Below, piece by piece: positions 27,732 to 36,122 of a stretch of 64,000 bases of DNA. The DNA comes from Alkalihalophilus pseudofirmus OF4 (GTDB taxonomy: Bacteria > Bacillota > Bacilli > Bacillales > Bacillaceae_D): NCBI RefSeq assembly GCF_000005825.2, contig NC_013792.1, positions 221,223 through 285,222 on the forward strand, written 5' to 3'. The position numbers were made by a program, and so were the translations under genes. Numbering within the stretch: the first letter of the stretch is position 1; the number at the start of each line of letters is the position of its first letter. The notes under the pieces were generated by a model, which saw nothing but the letters and a program-made list of their open reading frames with translations, did no database searches and was not told the origin of the DNA.

Positions 27732-27782
27732 AATAAAACTCTCCGAAGTCTATAAAATTGATCTTCAGAGAGTTTTATTCTT
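27732..27782 (+). terminator. Intrinsic terminator
   Basis: 17-bp arms (27732-27748 with 27763-27779, one wobble). The stem's own T-rich 3' arm and the following TTCTTC act as the tail. It ends the secreted-protein transcript. Confidence 0.7.
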
Positions 27783-27887
27783 CTTCAACATTTTAACCTA
27801 ATATTTATGGTTGTTAAAGTTAAGTTTTTGATAATATCTACTATAATACAGAGTTAAATAAAGAATATATCTTGGAGGAAAAGGTTA

Positions 27888-28481
27888 ATGAATTCAAAAT
27901 ACTTAATTTCGGTTGTTTTATTTATATGTATTATTATGACAGGGTGTGGTACGTCAAATGATAACACGAGTTTAGAGGAATCATCTTTTGATTCTAAGTC
28001 ATCTTCTGATAATAACTTATCTTATGATGAAACCATAGAAAAAATAATAAGTGAAGAATACAAAATTAGCTTTTTGGGAGATTTTAATAAATTAACTCCG
28101 CCCCATCGGTTTGAAAACATGGTCGAGAATGTTGAAGATTTAGGACATATTAATTCGAATGAATATATTGCTAGTATTATAATGGCTGATCAATTTTCTA
28201 ACGTGGAAAGTACCGAGGTTTTAAATTTAATAGAAAGTGGAGTCCCTGTTTTTATAGACAGATCTGCTATTACTATTGAAGAATTAATCAAGTGGATAGA
28301 AGGGAAAGATGTTCCAGATGAAATGGGTGAAAGTAGATCTGATGAAGAATTGGTTTACGTACTTAAGGATAAAGAGGGAGAAATTAGTTATGGGGTTTTA
28401 GTACCTTCTAAAGAAGATTCTGATTGGTTATCCTTATTATATAAGGAAATTTTATATGTTAGTTATACTGAGTCCCTTTAA
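27888..28481 (+). CDS. Lipoprotein paralogous to the N-domain of the preceding secreted protein
   Basis: 197 residues with lipobox MTGCG (Cys20) and a Ser/Asp-rich linker. The domain after the linker matches residues 40-185 of the 26458 protein in order and spacing of conserved positions (YIASII, VPVFIDRSAITIEEL, EELVYVLKD). It ends where the beta-rich extension of the larger protein begins. Strong ribosome site TTGGAGGAAAAGG. It may be a surface partner or immunity-type protein for its larger neighbour; that is speculation from the duplication. Confidence 0.6.
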   Translation: MNSKYLISVVLFICIIMTGCGTSNDNTSLEESSFDSKSSSDNNLSYDETIEKIISEEYKISFLGDFNKLTPPHRFENMVENVEDLGHINSNEYIASIIMADQFSNVESTEVLNLIESGVPVFIDRSAITIEELIKWIEGKDVPDEMGESRSDEELVYVLKDKEGEISYGVLVPSKEDSDWLSLLYKEILYVSYTESL

Positions 28482-28515
28482 GTTTTTTGGCAATAATGAA
28501 CTAGTTTAGGAGCAG

Positions 28516-28674
28516 TCCCCCCTCCTTTAAACACTTAACCAAAATTATAAAACACAGAAGGTGCGCAAAATTAATAAATGCGCACTTTCTGTGTTTTTTT
28601 TTATACCGCAAGGCTGTTAAATGAAATACTAAGTAAAATAGGCTGCGATCTAAACATTAATCCTATCCAAGAGT
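28516..28674 (+). repeat. Direct repeat copy B (pair with 19217-19367)
   Basis: Same block order as copy A, including the terminator hairpin at 28549-28598 (arms with GTGCGCA/TGCGCAC). It follows the lipoprotein gene, for which the hairpin is a plausible terminator. From 28675 to 28870 nothing intact is visible. Confidence 0.65.
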
Positions 28675-28871
28675 ACTGTTGGTCAGTCGTTAGAAAGTCA
28701 AGTTGAGCATATGCTTTAAGATGTTCAAAGAAAAAGAGTGGGTGGGGGAACCGATCGGTCGAGAGACATTGTAATGTAATATGCCAAGTAAAACTTTTAT
28801 GTGTACATACAAGATATCTATGAAAGTAGATGACAAGCAATCACACGTTAAGCCCCAAAAAACGGCAAATT

Positions 28872-28898
28872 AAAGGCGCTAAATAAGCGTCTTTTTTC
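28872..28898 (+). promoter_or_regulatory. Short leader-family hairpin
   Basis: AGGCGCT (28874-28880) pairs with AGCGTCT (28886-28892), followed by six T. It ends only 14 nt before a possible GTG start (28911) and about 60 nt before the preferred TTG. Confidence 0.5.
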
Positions 28899-28955
28899 AT
28901 ACACAGGAGAGTGGTGAAAGGAATAAAAGTCTTATTCTTGGGGAGGAAGCTCTTA

Positions 28956-29150
28956 TTGAAAAGAGGACCGTTATCATCAGCATACGTATTATCATTCTAT
29001 AGTACAAAACAACTTGCTTCTTCGGATGGACTGCATAGGCAATTGGGTGAAGTGCCAGAATATGATCTAGAATTTCATAGAATAGTGCAGCACAGGCGCG
29101 TAACAGAATTTGTGTACTGGCTCAAGTTCAGAAACTACACATATGGCTAA
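28956..29150 (+). CDS. Hypothetical protein, 64 residues
   Basis: The TTG at 28956 follows GGGGAGG at 11 nt and is preferred; a GTG at 28911 behind AGGAGAG would add 15 residues. The product is basic and aromatic near the end. Because an IstB remnant begins at its stop, this may itself be part of a degraded gene. Not recognised. Confidence 0.35.
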   Translation: MKRGPLSSAYVLSFYSTKQLASSDGLHRQLGEVPEYDLEFHRIVQHRRVTEFVYWLKFRNYTYG

Positions 29151-29267
29151 TTTGGCGTTTTTCAAATGGGGGAAATCTTTGGAGATGATGTATTAGCGAA
29201 AGCAATTTCAGGTTGGCTTAACCATCATATGACCTCTATTAATAATGGAGGAAAAGGCCGGTATTAA
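29149..29267 (+). pseudogene. IstB/DnaC-like ATPase remnant (IS21-type helper)
   Basis: One frame gives NLAFFKWGKS and the adjacent frame gives MGEIFGDDVLAKAI, then LNHHMTSIN..GKGRY. Joined, this is the C-terminal signature of IstB ATPases (NLxFxxWGEIFGDxVLAxAI..LxHH..I..G.SYR). Only the C-terminal 40 residues remain and a frameshift lies at about 29175. It is a scar of a lost IS21-family element. Confidence 0.65.
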
Positions 29268-29317
29268 ACCGGCGCTAGATTGTTGGTTGGAAAGAGGGAA
29301 TTTAAAATGCTGTTCGA

Positions 29318-30121
29318 TTATAATAAAAAACTACTCGCCCGTACATATTTAGTACATTTATTTTCATCAGTATCATATACATAAAAGTTATTGATTTGAA
29401 ACGTTTTCTTCATTAGGTCTTCATGATGAATGAGTATCAGCTTATTATTGTGTAAAGATGAAAAAGTAATCAAATTACTTAGAGTATCATCCACTTGATC
29501 ACTATTGATATTTTCAATTTTAAAACTATTGAAAGATTTTGATTGGAGGTTAGCTGAGTTTGGCTTCAACAATGAAACTAAAACAGTTGCTATAAATACT
29601 ATAAAAACTGTATCAATAGTAAATATCGTTGGAGGGTTTTTAATAAAAAATTCAGATGCAAATGTCACTCCTAATGATGAAATACTGATAAGGCTCACTG
29701 CAAGAAAGGGAACTGCAAAAAAGGGATGTTGCAGCTTTTTTTGGAAAACTACGAACCATTTCAATGTAATATTTATTTTCAGGTTTTTTACTATTGACAT
29801 AATAAACCAATACAAGAGTAGTATTAACAAAGAATAAAACCCTATTAAATTTATTAGAAGATAGATGTGAGTTTCTCGTATCCATGAGTTATGAATTGTA
29901 AGACCATAAAAAACCAAAATGAAAAAAACAAGGAGGAAACTACCTATTATTCTTGTGCAAATATAAATTAACCGTTTGTTACTGTTGAAAAAAATTCTTT
30001 CTATTTCATTCGACGCTAATAGCTTAATAATTAGCGGCAGTAAACCTATTAACGGGGTGAAAATAAAAAGGAAAAAATTCGACTCCATCAAACCATCTAA
30101 AAATAATACTAAATGTTCCAT
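29318..30121 (-). CDS. Hypothetical polytopic membrane protein
   Basis: 267 residues from ATG 30121, chosen because TTGGAGG lies 14 nt upstream; a nine-codon longer start exists. About five membrane helices in the first 190 residues are followed by a cytosolic tail of about 80 residues containing SLHNNKLILIHHEDL. No known family. It stands alone on the minus strand in an A+T-rich island. Confidence 0.6.
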   Translation of the reverse strand: MEHLVLFLDGLMESNFFLFIFTPLIGLLPLIIKLLASNEIERIFFNSNKRLIYICTRIIGSFLLVFFILVFYGLTIHNSWIRETHIYLLINLIGFYSLLILLLYWFIMSIVKNLKINITLKWFVVFQKKLQHPFFAVPFLAVSLISISSLGVTFASEFFIKNPPTIFTIDTVFIVFIATVLVSLLKPNSANLQSKSFNSFKIENINSDQVDDTLSNLITFSSLHNNKLILIHHEDLMKKTFQINNFYVYDTDENKCTKYVRASSFLL

Positions 30122-30351
30122 GTTTAGTTTTAATCCTCCAATGTCCATTAGTTATATCGAACTAATACTAATTATAACCATATAAGATTAAGAAACCAAG
30201 AGTGTACCATGAGATATTTACGTACTACACAACACAGTAGGGGCGAACAGATCCATAGCAACTATGACGCACATGAGTTTTCTCCCCTTATTCTTTCGCT
30301 CTGGCCCTTCCCTTGCCACCAAGCGCAGCGCGCGCAAAGATCCCACCCCCT

Positions 30352-30427
30352 TACGTATTCAGACCATTTGTACGTTTAAAGAATATACTTACGTAGAAAA
30401 GATATAAATACGTAGAAAATAAAATAA
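30352..30427 (+). repeat. 19-bp iteron array, four tandem units
   Basis: ACGT recurs at 30353, 30372, 30391 and 30410, exactly 19 nt apart. Units 3 and 4 share TACGTAGAAAA; units 1 and 2 are more degenerate. An unusual pyrimidine-rich, GC-rich stretch lies just upstream (30285-30350). Exact phasing suggests protein-binding sites such as an origin, centromere or operator. The rest of 30122-30859 holds only the small gene and terminator listed next. Confidence 0.6.
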
Positions 30428-30455
30428 GTAACAAGGGAAAACAAGAGGGAGGAGG

Positions 30456-30542
30456 GATGAATTCAGCCTATCTCTCTATTGAGGAAACCTCTTCTGTGTT
30501 GTACAGTAAATATATAAATCCCTACCAAGAGGTAGTAAACTA
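30456..30542 (+). CDS. 28-residue peptide downstream of the iterons
   Basis: ATG 30456 is preceded by GAGGGAGGAGG, somewhat too close to be ideal. The product starts MNSAYLSIEETSSV and is polar. It is followed 22 nt later by a terminator, which makes a compact transcription unit. It could instead be only a leader peptide. Confidence 0.35.
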
Positions 30543-30564
30543 GCATAGTCGTTTTTCCACTAAA

Positions 30565-30612
30565 AAAAGAAGCTGTACCTGGATAAGAGAGTGCAGTTAC
30601 AGCTTCTTTTAC
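30565..30612 (+). terminator. Intrinsic terminator
   Basis: 13-bp perfect arms (30565-30577 with 30598-30610) with a T-rich end and A-run at the start. Confidence 0.75.
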
Positions 30613-30859
30613 TAATTTAAAGTAGATTATGTTACTCATGTTTCCTTATAAACAAATATGAGTTAAGAAACGAACAAGACTACTAGCAGTATCCTCTTTA
30701 TAAATGAAGATTACTAGTCTAATGAATTTCATATTAGAAATAAATCCCATTCTCATTCTCATGCCCCCTTCCTTTCTTAAGAAGAAAAAAGGAAGAAGTT
30801 ATGTATTTCGGTAAGAATCAAGCAAGCAGACTGGAAAACTCTAAGAATAGGGGTGCTTT

Positions 30860-31645
30860 ATGAAACAAAAACTATCTCTTAAGCAATGTTTACAATGGGC
30901 CATTTTAAAGATATTAAAAGAGCAACCGTTAACAGTAGACGAATGTTATCGGTTGCTTGAAAAGCAGCTCCCACCTCCGCCACAACCAGGAAGTCCGAAC
31001 CGCAAATATTCTATTTATAAATTGCGAACCTATTTAAAGGATTTAGAGGAAGAAGGCGAGATCATTTCAGCAAATGATTCAGAACTCCTTAGCTACTCTA
31101 TAACAAAGAAAGGGTATGAAAGGGAGAAAGCTCGAGGCAAAGAGTTACTAGAGCGTGTAACGGTTGTACATCATGCTTTGAATGTCATTTTAGAGAGTCT
31201 CCTTGATTTACACCCAGTAGCACCTAAAATAGTGCCAAATGAAGATCGTGAGTTTGTTCGGTCCCTATTATCGGTTAAAGATATTATCAGAGTGTATATC
31301 CTCCGTTACCTTACCAATAATAAACAAGCTGCCCTTTCTGACCTCCAAAGAGATATGATTAGCGAATGGGGATGGACGTGCAGTAAGACCTATTTTTTAC
31401 TAGTGGGTCGTAATGAAATGACAGAAGGACTCGATGAAGATAATGAACCTCTAGAAAACCCAACGATCTTACTTAAAAGCACTTATACAGGACAAGCGTC
31501 ACGCAAGCATAAAAGGGAATACTCCATCTTAGATAAAAATTTAGTTGCGGAATGGTCTGAAATATACTTAGAGAGTGCTATAAATAGCCTTAGGGAAGCC
31601 ATAACCTTCAACGAAACTCTTTTGGCTTTACTAGAAAAAAATTAA
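30860..31645 (+). CDS. Putative DNA-binding protein with two winged-helix-like parts
   Basis: 261 residues. Residues 5-90 resemble a PadR/MarR-type winged helix (AILKILKEQPLTVDECYRLL, then a wing with YSIYKLRTYLKDLEEEGEI). Residues about 130-215 look like a second unit (IIRVYILRYLTNNKQAALSD..KTYFLLVGRNEM). The C-terminus is helical. The lone GTGC(TT) ribosome region is weak, but ATG 30860 is the only sensible start. Standing next to an iteron array and upstream of replication genes, it may serve plasmid maintenance. Confidence 0.55.
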   Translation: MKQKLSLKQCLQWAILKILKEQPLTVDECYRLLEKQLPPPPQPGSPNRKYSIYKLRTYLKDLEEEGEIISANDSELLSYSITKKGYEREKARGKELLERVTVVHHALNVILESLLDLHPVAPKIVPNEDREFVRSLLSVKDIIRVYILRYLTNNKQAALSDLQRDMISEWGWTCSKTYFLLVGRNEMTEGLDEDNEPLENPTILLKSTYTGQASRKHKREYSILDKNLVAEWSEIYLESAINSLREAITFNETLLALLEKN

Positions 31646-31705
31646 TCATTTAAGCGGAATGTTCTACAAAAGATCTTATCGTAGGTCCAGAAAGGAGCAA
31701 TCAAA

Positions 31706-31900
31706 ATGGAAAAACAAGAAATTCTTGAGGTAATCGAAGGCTTACGGGATGGAAGCATAGAATCGTACCATGTTGCTAAAGAAGATTTTATGACCCTCAG
31801 AGCGGAGCTCATTAAATGTGAAGATTTTCAATCATTTAGAGGGAATGCACAAGTTGGTGGTGCTGTTATTTTCACTTATGAACCTGGTTGGACTAAATAG
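31706..31900 (+). CDS. Hypothetical protein, 64 residues
   Basis: A small acidic protein with ribosome site AGAAAGGAG. The C-terminus (GNAQVGGAVIFTYEPGWTK) looks conserved-type, but the family is not recognised. It is probably co-transcribed with the winged-helix gene 60 nt upstream. Confidence 0.6.
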   Translation: MEKQEILEVIEGLRDGSIESYHVAKEDFMTLRAELIKCEDFQSFRGNAQVGGAVIFTYEPGWTK

Positions 31901-32030
31901 GAAGGAGGTAGCAACACACTTGTTTGTTTTACAAGTGATTTAATTGTTTTTAATTGATTATCAATGATTTCTTGTTTTATTGTTTTCTGACGGAGAAACC
32001 CTTACTAATACTAGTACTCTAACAATTTAT

Positions 32031-32074
32031 TATCACACATAGAGGAGTCAACTATCACACATAGGGGAGTGGAT
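32031..32074 (+). repeat. Two tandem 22-bp repeats
   Basis: TATCACACATAGAGGAGTCA (32031) and TATCACACATAGGGGAGTGG (32053) are exactly 22 nt apart, one iteron length. A GC-rich hairpin AGCCGCCCT/AGGGCGGCT lies at 32125-32156. The rest of 31901-32402 shows no gene. Confidence 0.6.
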
Positions 32075-32360
32075 TAACCAGAATATAGGCAGAAGCCGCC
32101 TTTAAAATTTCAATCCCTTACTAAAGCCGCCCTCCACTATTCCGTGAAGGGCGGCTAAAATTATAATTATTTGCAATTTCATCTCAATATTGGAAAGCCT
32201 TTGACTTTAGATAACGGGTTCGGTTGACGAGGAGAAAAGTGCAAATAACTATGTCAATAATATGCTAATCAGCATATATATTAACAACTAATTTCTGAGC
32301 GGTTTTATGATGTGTAATGACTTTTCTACTTCAACTAACGCATCCGTTAGTTGAATAAGA

Positions 32361-32388
32361 AAATGAAGCTTTTATCACAGCTTCATTT
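32361..32388 (-). terminator. Terminator of the minus-strand exported-protein gene
   Basis: Arms AAATGAAGCT (32361) and AGCTTCATTT (32379) with T-rich sequence on the minus strand, 14 nt past the stop codon of the gene at 32403. Confidence 0.7.
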
Positions 32389-32402
32389 CACCTTTAATTA
32401 GT

Positions 32403-32933
32403 TCACCTTATGGACTCTGCAATTTGAATGAAAGAATCCAAATCAATATTGTCTGGATTCGAACCAAAATGATATCCTAATTTATTTCCTGTAAATGCCA
32501 GAGAGTGAAAGTACTTGTGTTGCTGTCTATAATAAGCCTTTTCTCCACTCTTCAGTGTATATACTTTATCGCTTGCATTAATAAACAAATCTAAGTCTAT
32601 CTCAGGCATTACATAAAAAACAAAATCAAGAGTTGGATATTTATCAATTTTTCCTGGTCTCATAAAATGCAATTTCAAACGTCCTTCTTCATCAATGTTT
32701 CCGAACCGATGCGATGGTTCAAATGGTAACTTTTTTGGGAGGTTTACTTTTCCCCCATATTTTTCTTCAAATTCAACAATCGCTTTCTCTGCGGGAATAT
32801 AGTCATTACCTTTTATAAATTCTTCAAGTTGTCTTTCTTCATGAGATTTTCCGTGGGCTTCATTCGAATTAATAACAATAGTAAAACTTAAAATAAGCAT
32901 AATTATCACAAAACTAAACTTGTAAAATCTCAT
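32403..32933 (-). CDS. Exported hypothetical protein, DUF4367-like
   Basis: 176 residues with a signal peptide ending AHG (about residue 28). The mature part has the pattern LPFEPSHRFG..GRLKLHF and a C-terminal LKSGEKAYYRQ..LAFTGNKLGYHF, resembling the small DUF4367/YoaW-type exported domains of Bacillus. Ribosome site GGAGGG. It is monocistronic with its own terminator. Function unknown. Confidence 0.6.
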   Translation of the reverse strand: MRFYKFSFVIIMLILSFTIVINSNEAHGKSHEERQLEEFIKGNDYIPAEKAIVEFEEKYGGKVNLPKKLPFEPSHRFGNIDEEGRLKLHFMRPGKIDKYPTLDFVFYVMPEIDLDLFINASDKVYTLKSGEKAYYRQQHKYFHSLAFTGNKLGYHFGSNPDNIDLDSFIQIAESIR

Positions 32934-33030
32934 AAAAATCCCTCCATTTATACATTAGATTTAATATGTGCAATTTAACCTAATATATCCAATGGGAGAA
33001 TGAACAGTATTGTACTAAACTGCCCCGATA

Positions 33031-33316
33031 GTTTAAGAACAATACTTCACAAACTACTTCTATAATGTTAACATATATTTCCATCCACCTTCAAATACAG
33101 TTCCGACTAGCAGCAGTTTTAACACTGATTTAACAACACCAAAAAATCTATGTGGTGTTGTTAAAATGGATGCGTATTAATCTGCTAGTTAGTATGTTAA
33201 AATTGTTAATTCATTGATACTACAATAAAAAAGAGGGCACCAATTCATATGCATATGAATGGTGTCCTCAATTAGGTTTTTATTTAATGATTTCTCCCCA
33301 GTAACCGAACCCGTTA
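33031..33316 (-). repeat. Long dispersed repeat, copy 1 (inverted pair with 61043-61259)
   Basis: The reverse complement of 61043-61259 aligns here over both ends: GTTTAAGAACAAYACTTCAC at 33031, and GAGGGCACCAATTCATATG with its terminator hairpin at about 33240. A flank CCCCAGTAAC also matches. This copy carries about 60-70 extra bp, including a hairpin TTAACAACACC/GGTGTTGTTAA (33130-33164). Region 32934-33477 otherwise has no gene. Confidence 0.7.
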
Positions 33317-33477
33317 TACTTTAGACAGTGTTTTTCTAAATATTAGCAACTTTATTTTGCCTTTATAAAAGAAAAAACTATGGCTTAATTTTCAGTGCTC
33401 CTTTATAATCAAAGTATATTTTATTTATTTAAGTCAATTTTGTAATCTCCATGCGGAGCATTACTTTTTATTTTTAA

Positions 33478-33560
33478 ACACTCCTTAGAGTGATCGTATG
33501 TCTTTTTGTGGCCATAAAGCCCTAAGACCCACACGATGATTCTAAGGAGTGTTTTTTTTA
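33478..33560 (+). promoter_or_regulatory. Long leader hairpin before the holA operon
   Basis: ACACTCCTTAGA (33478-33489) pairs with TCTAAGGAGTGT (33541-33552), and an inner helix joins ATCGT with ACGAT. Eight T follow. The unit ends 36 nt before the small membrane gene. The inner motif AGAGTGATCGT recurs in the hairpin at 57813. Confidence 0.65.
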
Positions 33561-33595
33561 TGCTTTTTTAGACTAATTGGGAGGGAGGGAAATAC

Positions 33596-33748
33596 ATGTT
33601 TGATCTAGCAAATATGAACCTTTGGATCATAGGCGCTTTAATACTCATAGCTTTATATATTTTAAGAGTATTTAGTCGTCTAGTAATAAAGCTAATTTCT
33701 GTGGTTTTTGCAATCCTATGGGTTGTTCGAATCGCAATTACTCTTTAA
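33596..33748 (+). CDS. Small membrane protein, 50 residues
   Basis: Excellent ribosome site (GGGAGGGAGGGA) before ATG 33596. The product is almost entirely hydrophobic, with two predicted helices separated by a short basic turn (LRVFSRLVIK). It ends 10 nt before holA, whose ribosome site overlaps its stop. It might tether replication proteins or simply be a lead gene. Unknown family. Confidence 0.6.
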   Translation: MFDLANMNLWIIGALILIALYILRVFSRLVIKLISVVFAILWVVRIAITL

Positions 33749-33758
33749 GGAGGATATT

Positions 33759-34724
33759 ATGAAACCCATTTATTTAATTTTTGGTGATGAACCATTTTTA
33801 ATTGAGGATAATCGATTCAGAATTACTCACGAAGCAGTGGGCGAGGTGGATGAGTTTAATTCGTCTTCTTTCGATATGGAAGAAGACGAATTAACAAAAG
33901 CAATCGGGGACGCTCAAACACTTTCATTTATGGGAGGTCATCGAATAGTAACTCTAAAAAATTGCACCTTTCTCACTGGTAACAAGACTAAGCTAGAACA
34001 AGATCTAGATGCTTTAATTCGCTACGTTGAGGAGCCTAATGATATGGCCACTCTTGTTTTGACCCTTCATGCAGATAAACTTGATGCTAGAAAAAAGATC
34101 TCTAAAATACTTAAAAAATCGGAGAATGTTGAAATCATCACCTGCCAATCTCTTCCGCCTCATAAGCTCAAGCAGTGGATACAAGCAGAAGCGGAGTCTC
34201 AAGCAGCAGGAATTGATCCAATAGCAGTTGAGTCCCTTATTAAGTTGCTAGGATCCGATTTAACGGCTCTTAAGCAAGAGATCCAAAAGATTTCTTTATA
34301 CAATGAAGGAGCGATTATAAGCGAAGAACATATCAGCCAACTAGTCACTAGTAACATTGAAGAGTCCATTTTTGTCTTAATTGATAAAATCATTAAGAAA
34401 GACAAACAGCAAGCTATTGAGCTACTAAGTGATATGTTGAAGAAGAAAGAAGAGCCAATAAAGATCATTGCGCTTCTTGTACGTCAAATTCGCCTTATCT
34501 TACTTGTAGGAGAGCTTTCAAGCAGGGGAAAATCAATAAACCAAATAGCGAAAGAGTTGAATATGCATTCCTACCCTGTTCAACTTGCAGCTGAAAACAC
34601 TCAATACTACGACCCTAAGTCCTTGCAGAAACACCTTGTTGATCTTATTTATATAGACCATCAAATAAAAAGAGGACAGACTTCTAAAACAATCGCACTT
34701 GAGCAGTTTATTGCAGTGATATAA
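33759..34724 (+). CDS. holA: DNA polymerase III delta subunit homologue
   Basis: 321 residues from ATG 33759 (TAAGGAGG upstream). It begins IYLIFGDEPFLIEDN, the typical HolA N-terminus, where the delta Walker-like loop is degenerate. Conserved later blocks include LDARKKISKILKK, LPPHKLKQWIQ and the C-terminal helical collar (LIYIDHQIKRGQTSK..ALEQFI). Delta opens the beta ring during clamp loading. It is immediately followed by dnaN, so the replicon carries its own clamp opener and clamp. Carriage of holA on a mobile replicon is unusual; chromosomal copies are normally essential and sufficient. Confidence 0.88.
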   Translation: MKPIYLIFGDEPFLIEDNRFRITHEAVGEVDEFNSSSFDMEEDELTKAIGDAQTLSFMGGHRIVTLKNCTFLTGNKTKLEQDLDALIRYVEEPNDMATLVLTLHADKLDARKKISKILKKSENVEIITCQSLPPHKLKQWIQAEAESQAAGIDPIAVESLIKLLGSDLTALKQEIQKISLYNEGAIISEEHISQLVTSNIEESIFVLIDKIIKKDKQQAIELLSDMLKKKEEPIKIIALLVRQIRLILLVGELSSRGKSINQIAKELNMHSYPVQLAAENTQYYDPKSLQKHLVDLIYIDHQIKRGQTSKTIALEQFIAVI

Positions 34725-34755
34725 ACACACCAACCCATTTAAAAGGAGAATACAA

Positions 34756-35877
34756 ATGAAACTTACCGTAATGAAAGAGGAACTATTAAAAGGAATCGAT
34801 GCAGTCAGTAAGGCAATTAAAGGATCACAACAAGAATTAGTTTATAAATCCATTAAAATTGAAGCAACCGAGAAAGGAATCTTGCTTACAGGTTCAAATG
34901 GTGTCTTTACCATTGTTCGTATGATTCCACTAGAATTTAAAGGCTCTGAAATAGCTACACTCGTTAATGAAGGCACAGTCTTGGTGAACGGGAAGATCCT
35001 ACTTGAAGCTGTGAAGAAAATGCCTAAAGAAGACATTAAAATAGAACAAGAAGGTGCTGTTTTAAAATTTAAGAGCGGAAAATTCCAAGTGAAATTAAAT
35101 ATACTTACTGAGGATTACCCAGCACCACCAGAAGTAGATGGTGCATCTTTTACTTTAGAGCAATCTCTTTTAAAGCAGGTCCTCGATCAAAGTGTATATG
35201 CTTGTTCCACTAGTGAAGGGCGACCAATCTTAAACGGAGTCAAGCTCTCGATAGACCAAGGAATTATGAACTTAATGGCAACAAATAGTTACATTATGTC
35301 CTCGTTACAAAAGGATTTAAAAAACGAGGAGCTATTTTTACCTAACATTGTCATACCAGCCTCTCCTCTTAATGAGCTACAGTCCTTACTGGCTACTACA
35401 GAAGGCACTAAATGTACTCTAAATTGCTCAGAAAAACACCTATTAATTAACATCAGTCACAACCTAACTTTGGTGTATATTCGATTACTTGAAGGGCAGT
35501 ATCCCGTAGATCGTCAGTTTATACCTAAGAATCACCCTATTAAGGTAAAATCCAAACGTAGTGATCTGTTTTCTTCTCTAGAGCGTGTGTCATCTTTAGG
35601 TAGTGAACACGTTGAGATGAAAATTAGTGGTAAAACTGTTCATTTCTATGCTGCGCAAGATCAGGTAGGCGATTTACAAGATGAATTAACGGATGTTACA
35701 ATAGAAGGTGGAGAAACAGAGGTTGCATTTAAGCCTCAAAATGTACTGACTGCACTTAAACACCAAAAGTATGAGAAAGAAGACATTATACTTGAAATTA
35801 AAGATGGGCTTTCACCCTTCTTAATAACACTGGGTAATGAAAATACTCAGCTCTTTTCACCCCTGCGGGTTAAATAA
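34756..35877 (+). CDS. dnaN: DNA polymerase III beta sliding clamp
   Basis: 373 residues, close to the family length of about 378. All three clamp domains are recognisable: MKLTVMKEELLKGIDAV at the N-terminus, ILNGVKLSIDQGIMNLMATNSYIM in domain 2 and a C-terminus ending FSPLRVK. The usual C-terminal peptide-pocket residues (M/L-P-(M/V)-R) read SPLRV here, so partner binding could differ from the chromosomal clamp. Ribosome site AAAAGGAG. It is an operon partner of holA and is followed by a leader-type hairpin 18 nt after its stop. Confidence 0.9.
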   Translation: MKLTVMKEELLKGIDAVSKAIKGSQQELVYKSIKIEATEKGILLTGSNGVFTIVRMIPLEFKGSEIATLVNEGTVLVNGKILLEAVKKMPKEDIKIEQEGAVLKFKSGKFQVKLNILTEDYPAPPEVDGASFTLEQSLLKQVLDQSVYACSTSEGRPILNGVKLSIDQGIMNLMATNSYIMSSLQKDLKNEELFLPNIVIPASPLNELQSLLATTEGTKCTLNCSEKHLLINISHNLTLVYIRLLEGQYPVDRQFIPKNHPIKVKSKRSDLFSSLERVSSLGSEHVEMKISGKTVHFYAAQDQVGDLQDELTDVTIEGGETEVAFKPQNVLTALKHQKYEKEDIILEIKDGLSPFLITLGNENTQLFSPLRVK

Positions 35878-35882
35878 ATACT

Positions 35883-35931
35883 TAATTACGATCGGAGGCA
35901 CCGGTTCCATATTGGACTGGTGTCTTTTTTT
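35883..35931 (+). promoter_or_regulatory. Leader-family hairpin after dnaN, before the topB operon
   Basis: Arms 35896-35908 and 35914-35925 (with wobbles) plus a T-run. Flank TTACGATCGGAGGCACCG matches the hairpins at 24889 and 40912. Only 30 nt separate it from the next start, so topB expression should depend on reading through it. Confidence 0.65.
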
Positions 35932-35960
35932 ATGAAAAATATTAGAAAGAAGGAATAGTC

Positions 35961-36122
35961 ATGAGAAAACATTATATCAATCATTTCCAGCATCTCACAC
36001 CAAAGGAAACAGAGGACCAAATAGTATATCAAAAGAAAATTATAAGAGAAGAATACATTCTAGACATCAAACCCGCCAGTGCTAAAAAGGAGTATAGACC
36101 CTATGTACGCGATCCTCGCTGA
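35961..36122 (+). CDS. Hypothetical basic protein, 53 residues
   Basis: ATG 35961 behind AGAAGGAA. The product starts MRKHYINHFQHLTPKETEDQ and is charged and helical. Its last 20 nt overlap the topB start, implying translational coupling. Family not recognised. Confidence 0.55.
   Translation: MRKHYINHFQHLTPKETEDQIVYQKKIIREEYILDIKPASAKKEYRPYVRDPR

Noticed and set aside
28601..28840. 79-codon minus-strand frame possibly from a transposase
   Set aside because: No transposase motif could be identified and it overlaps the direct repeat. Left unassigned.
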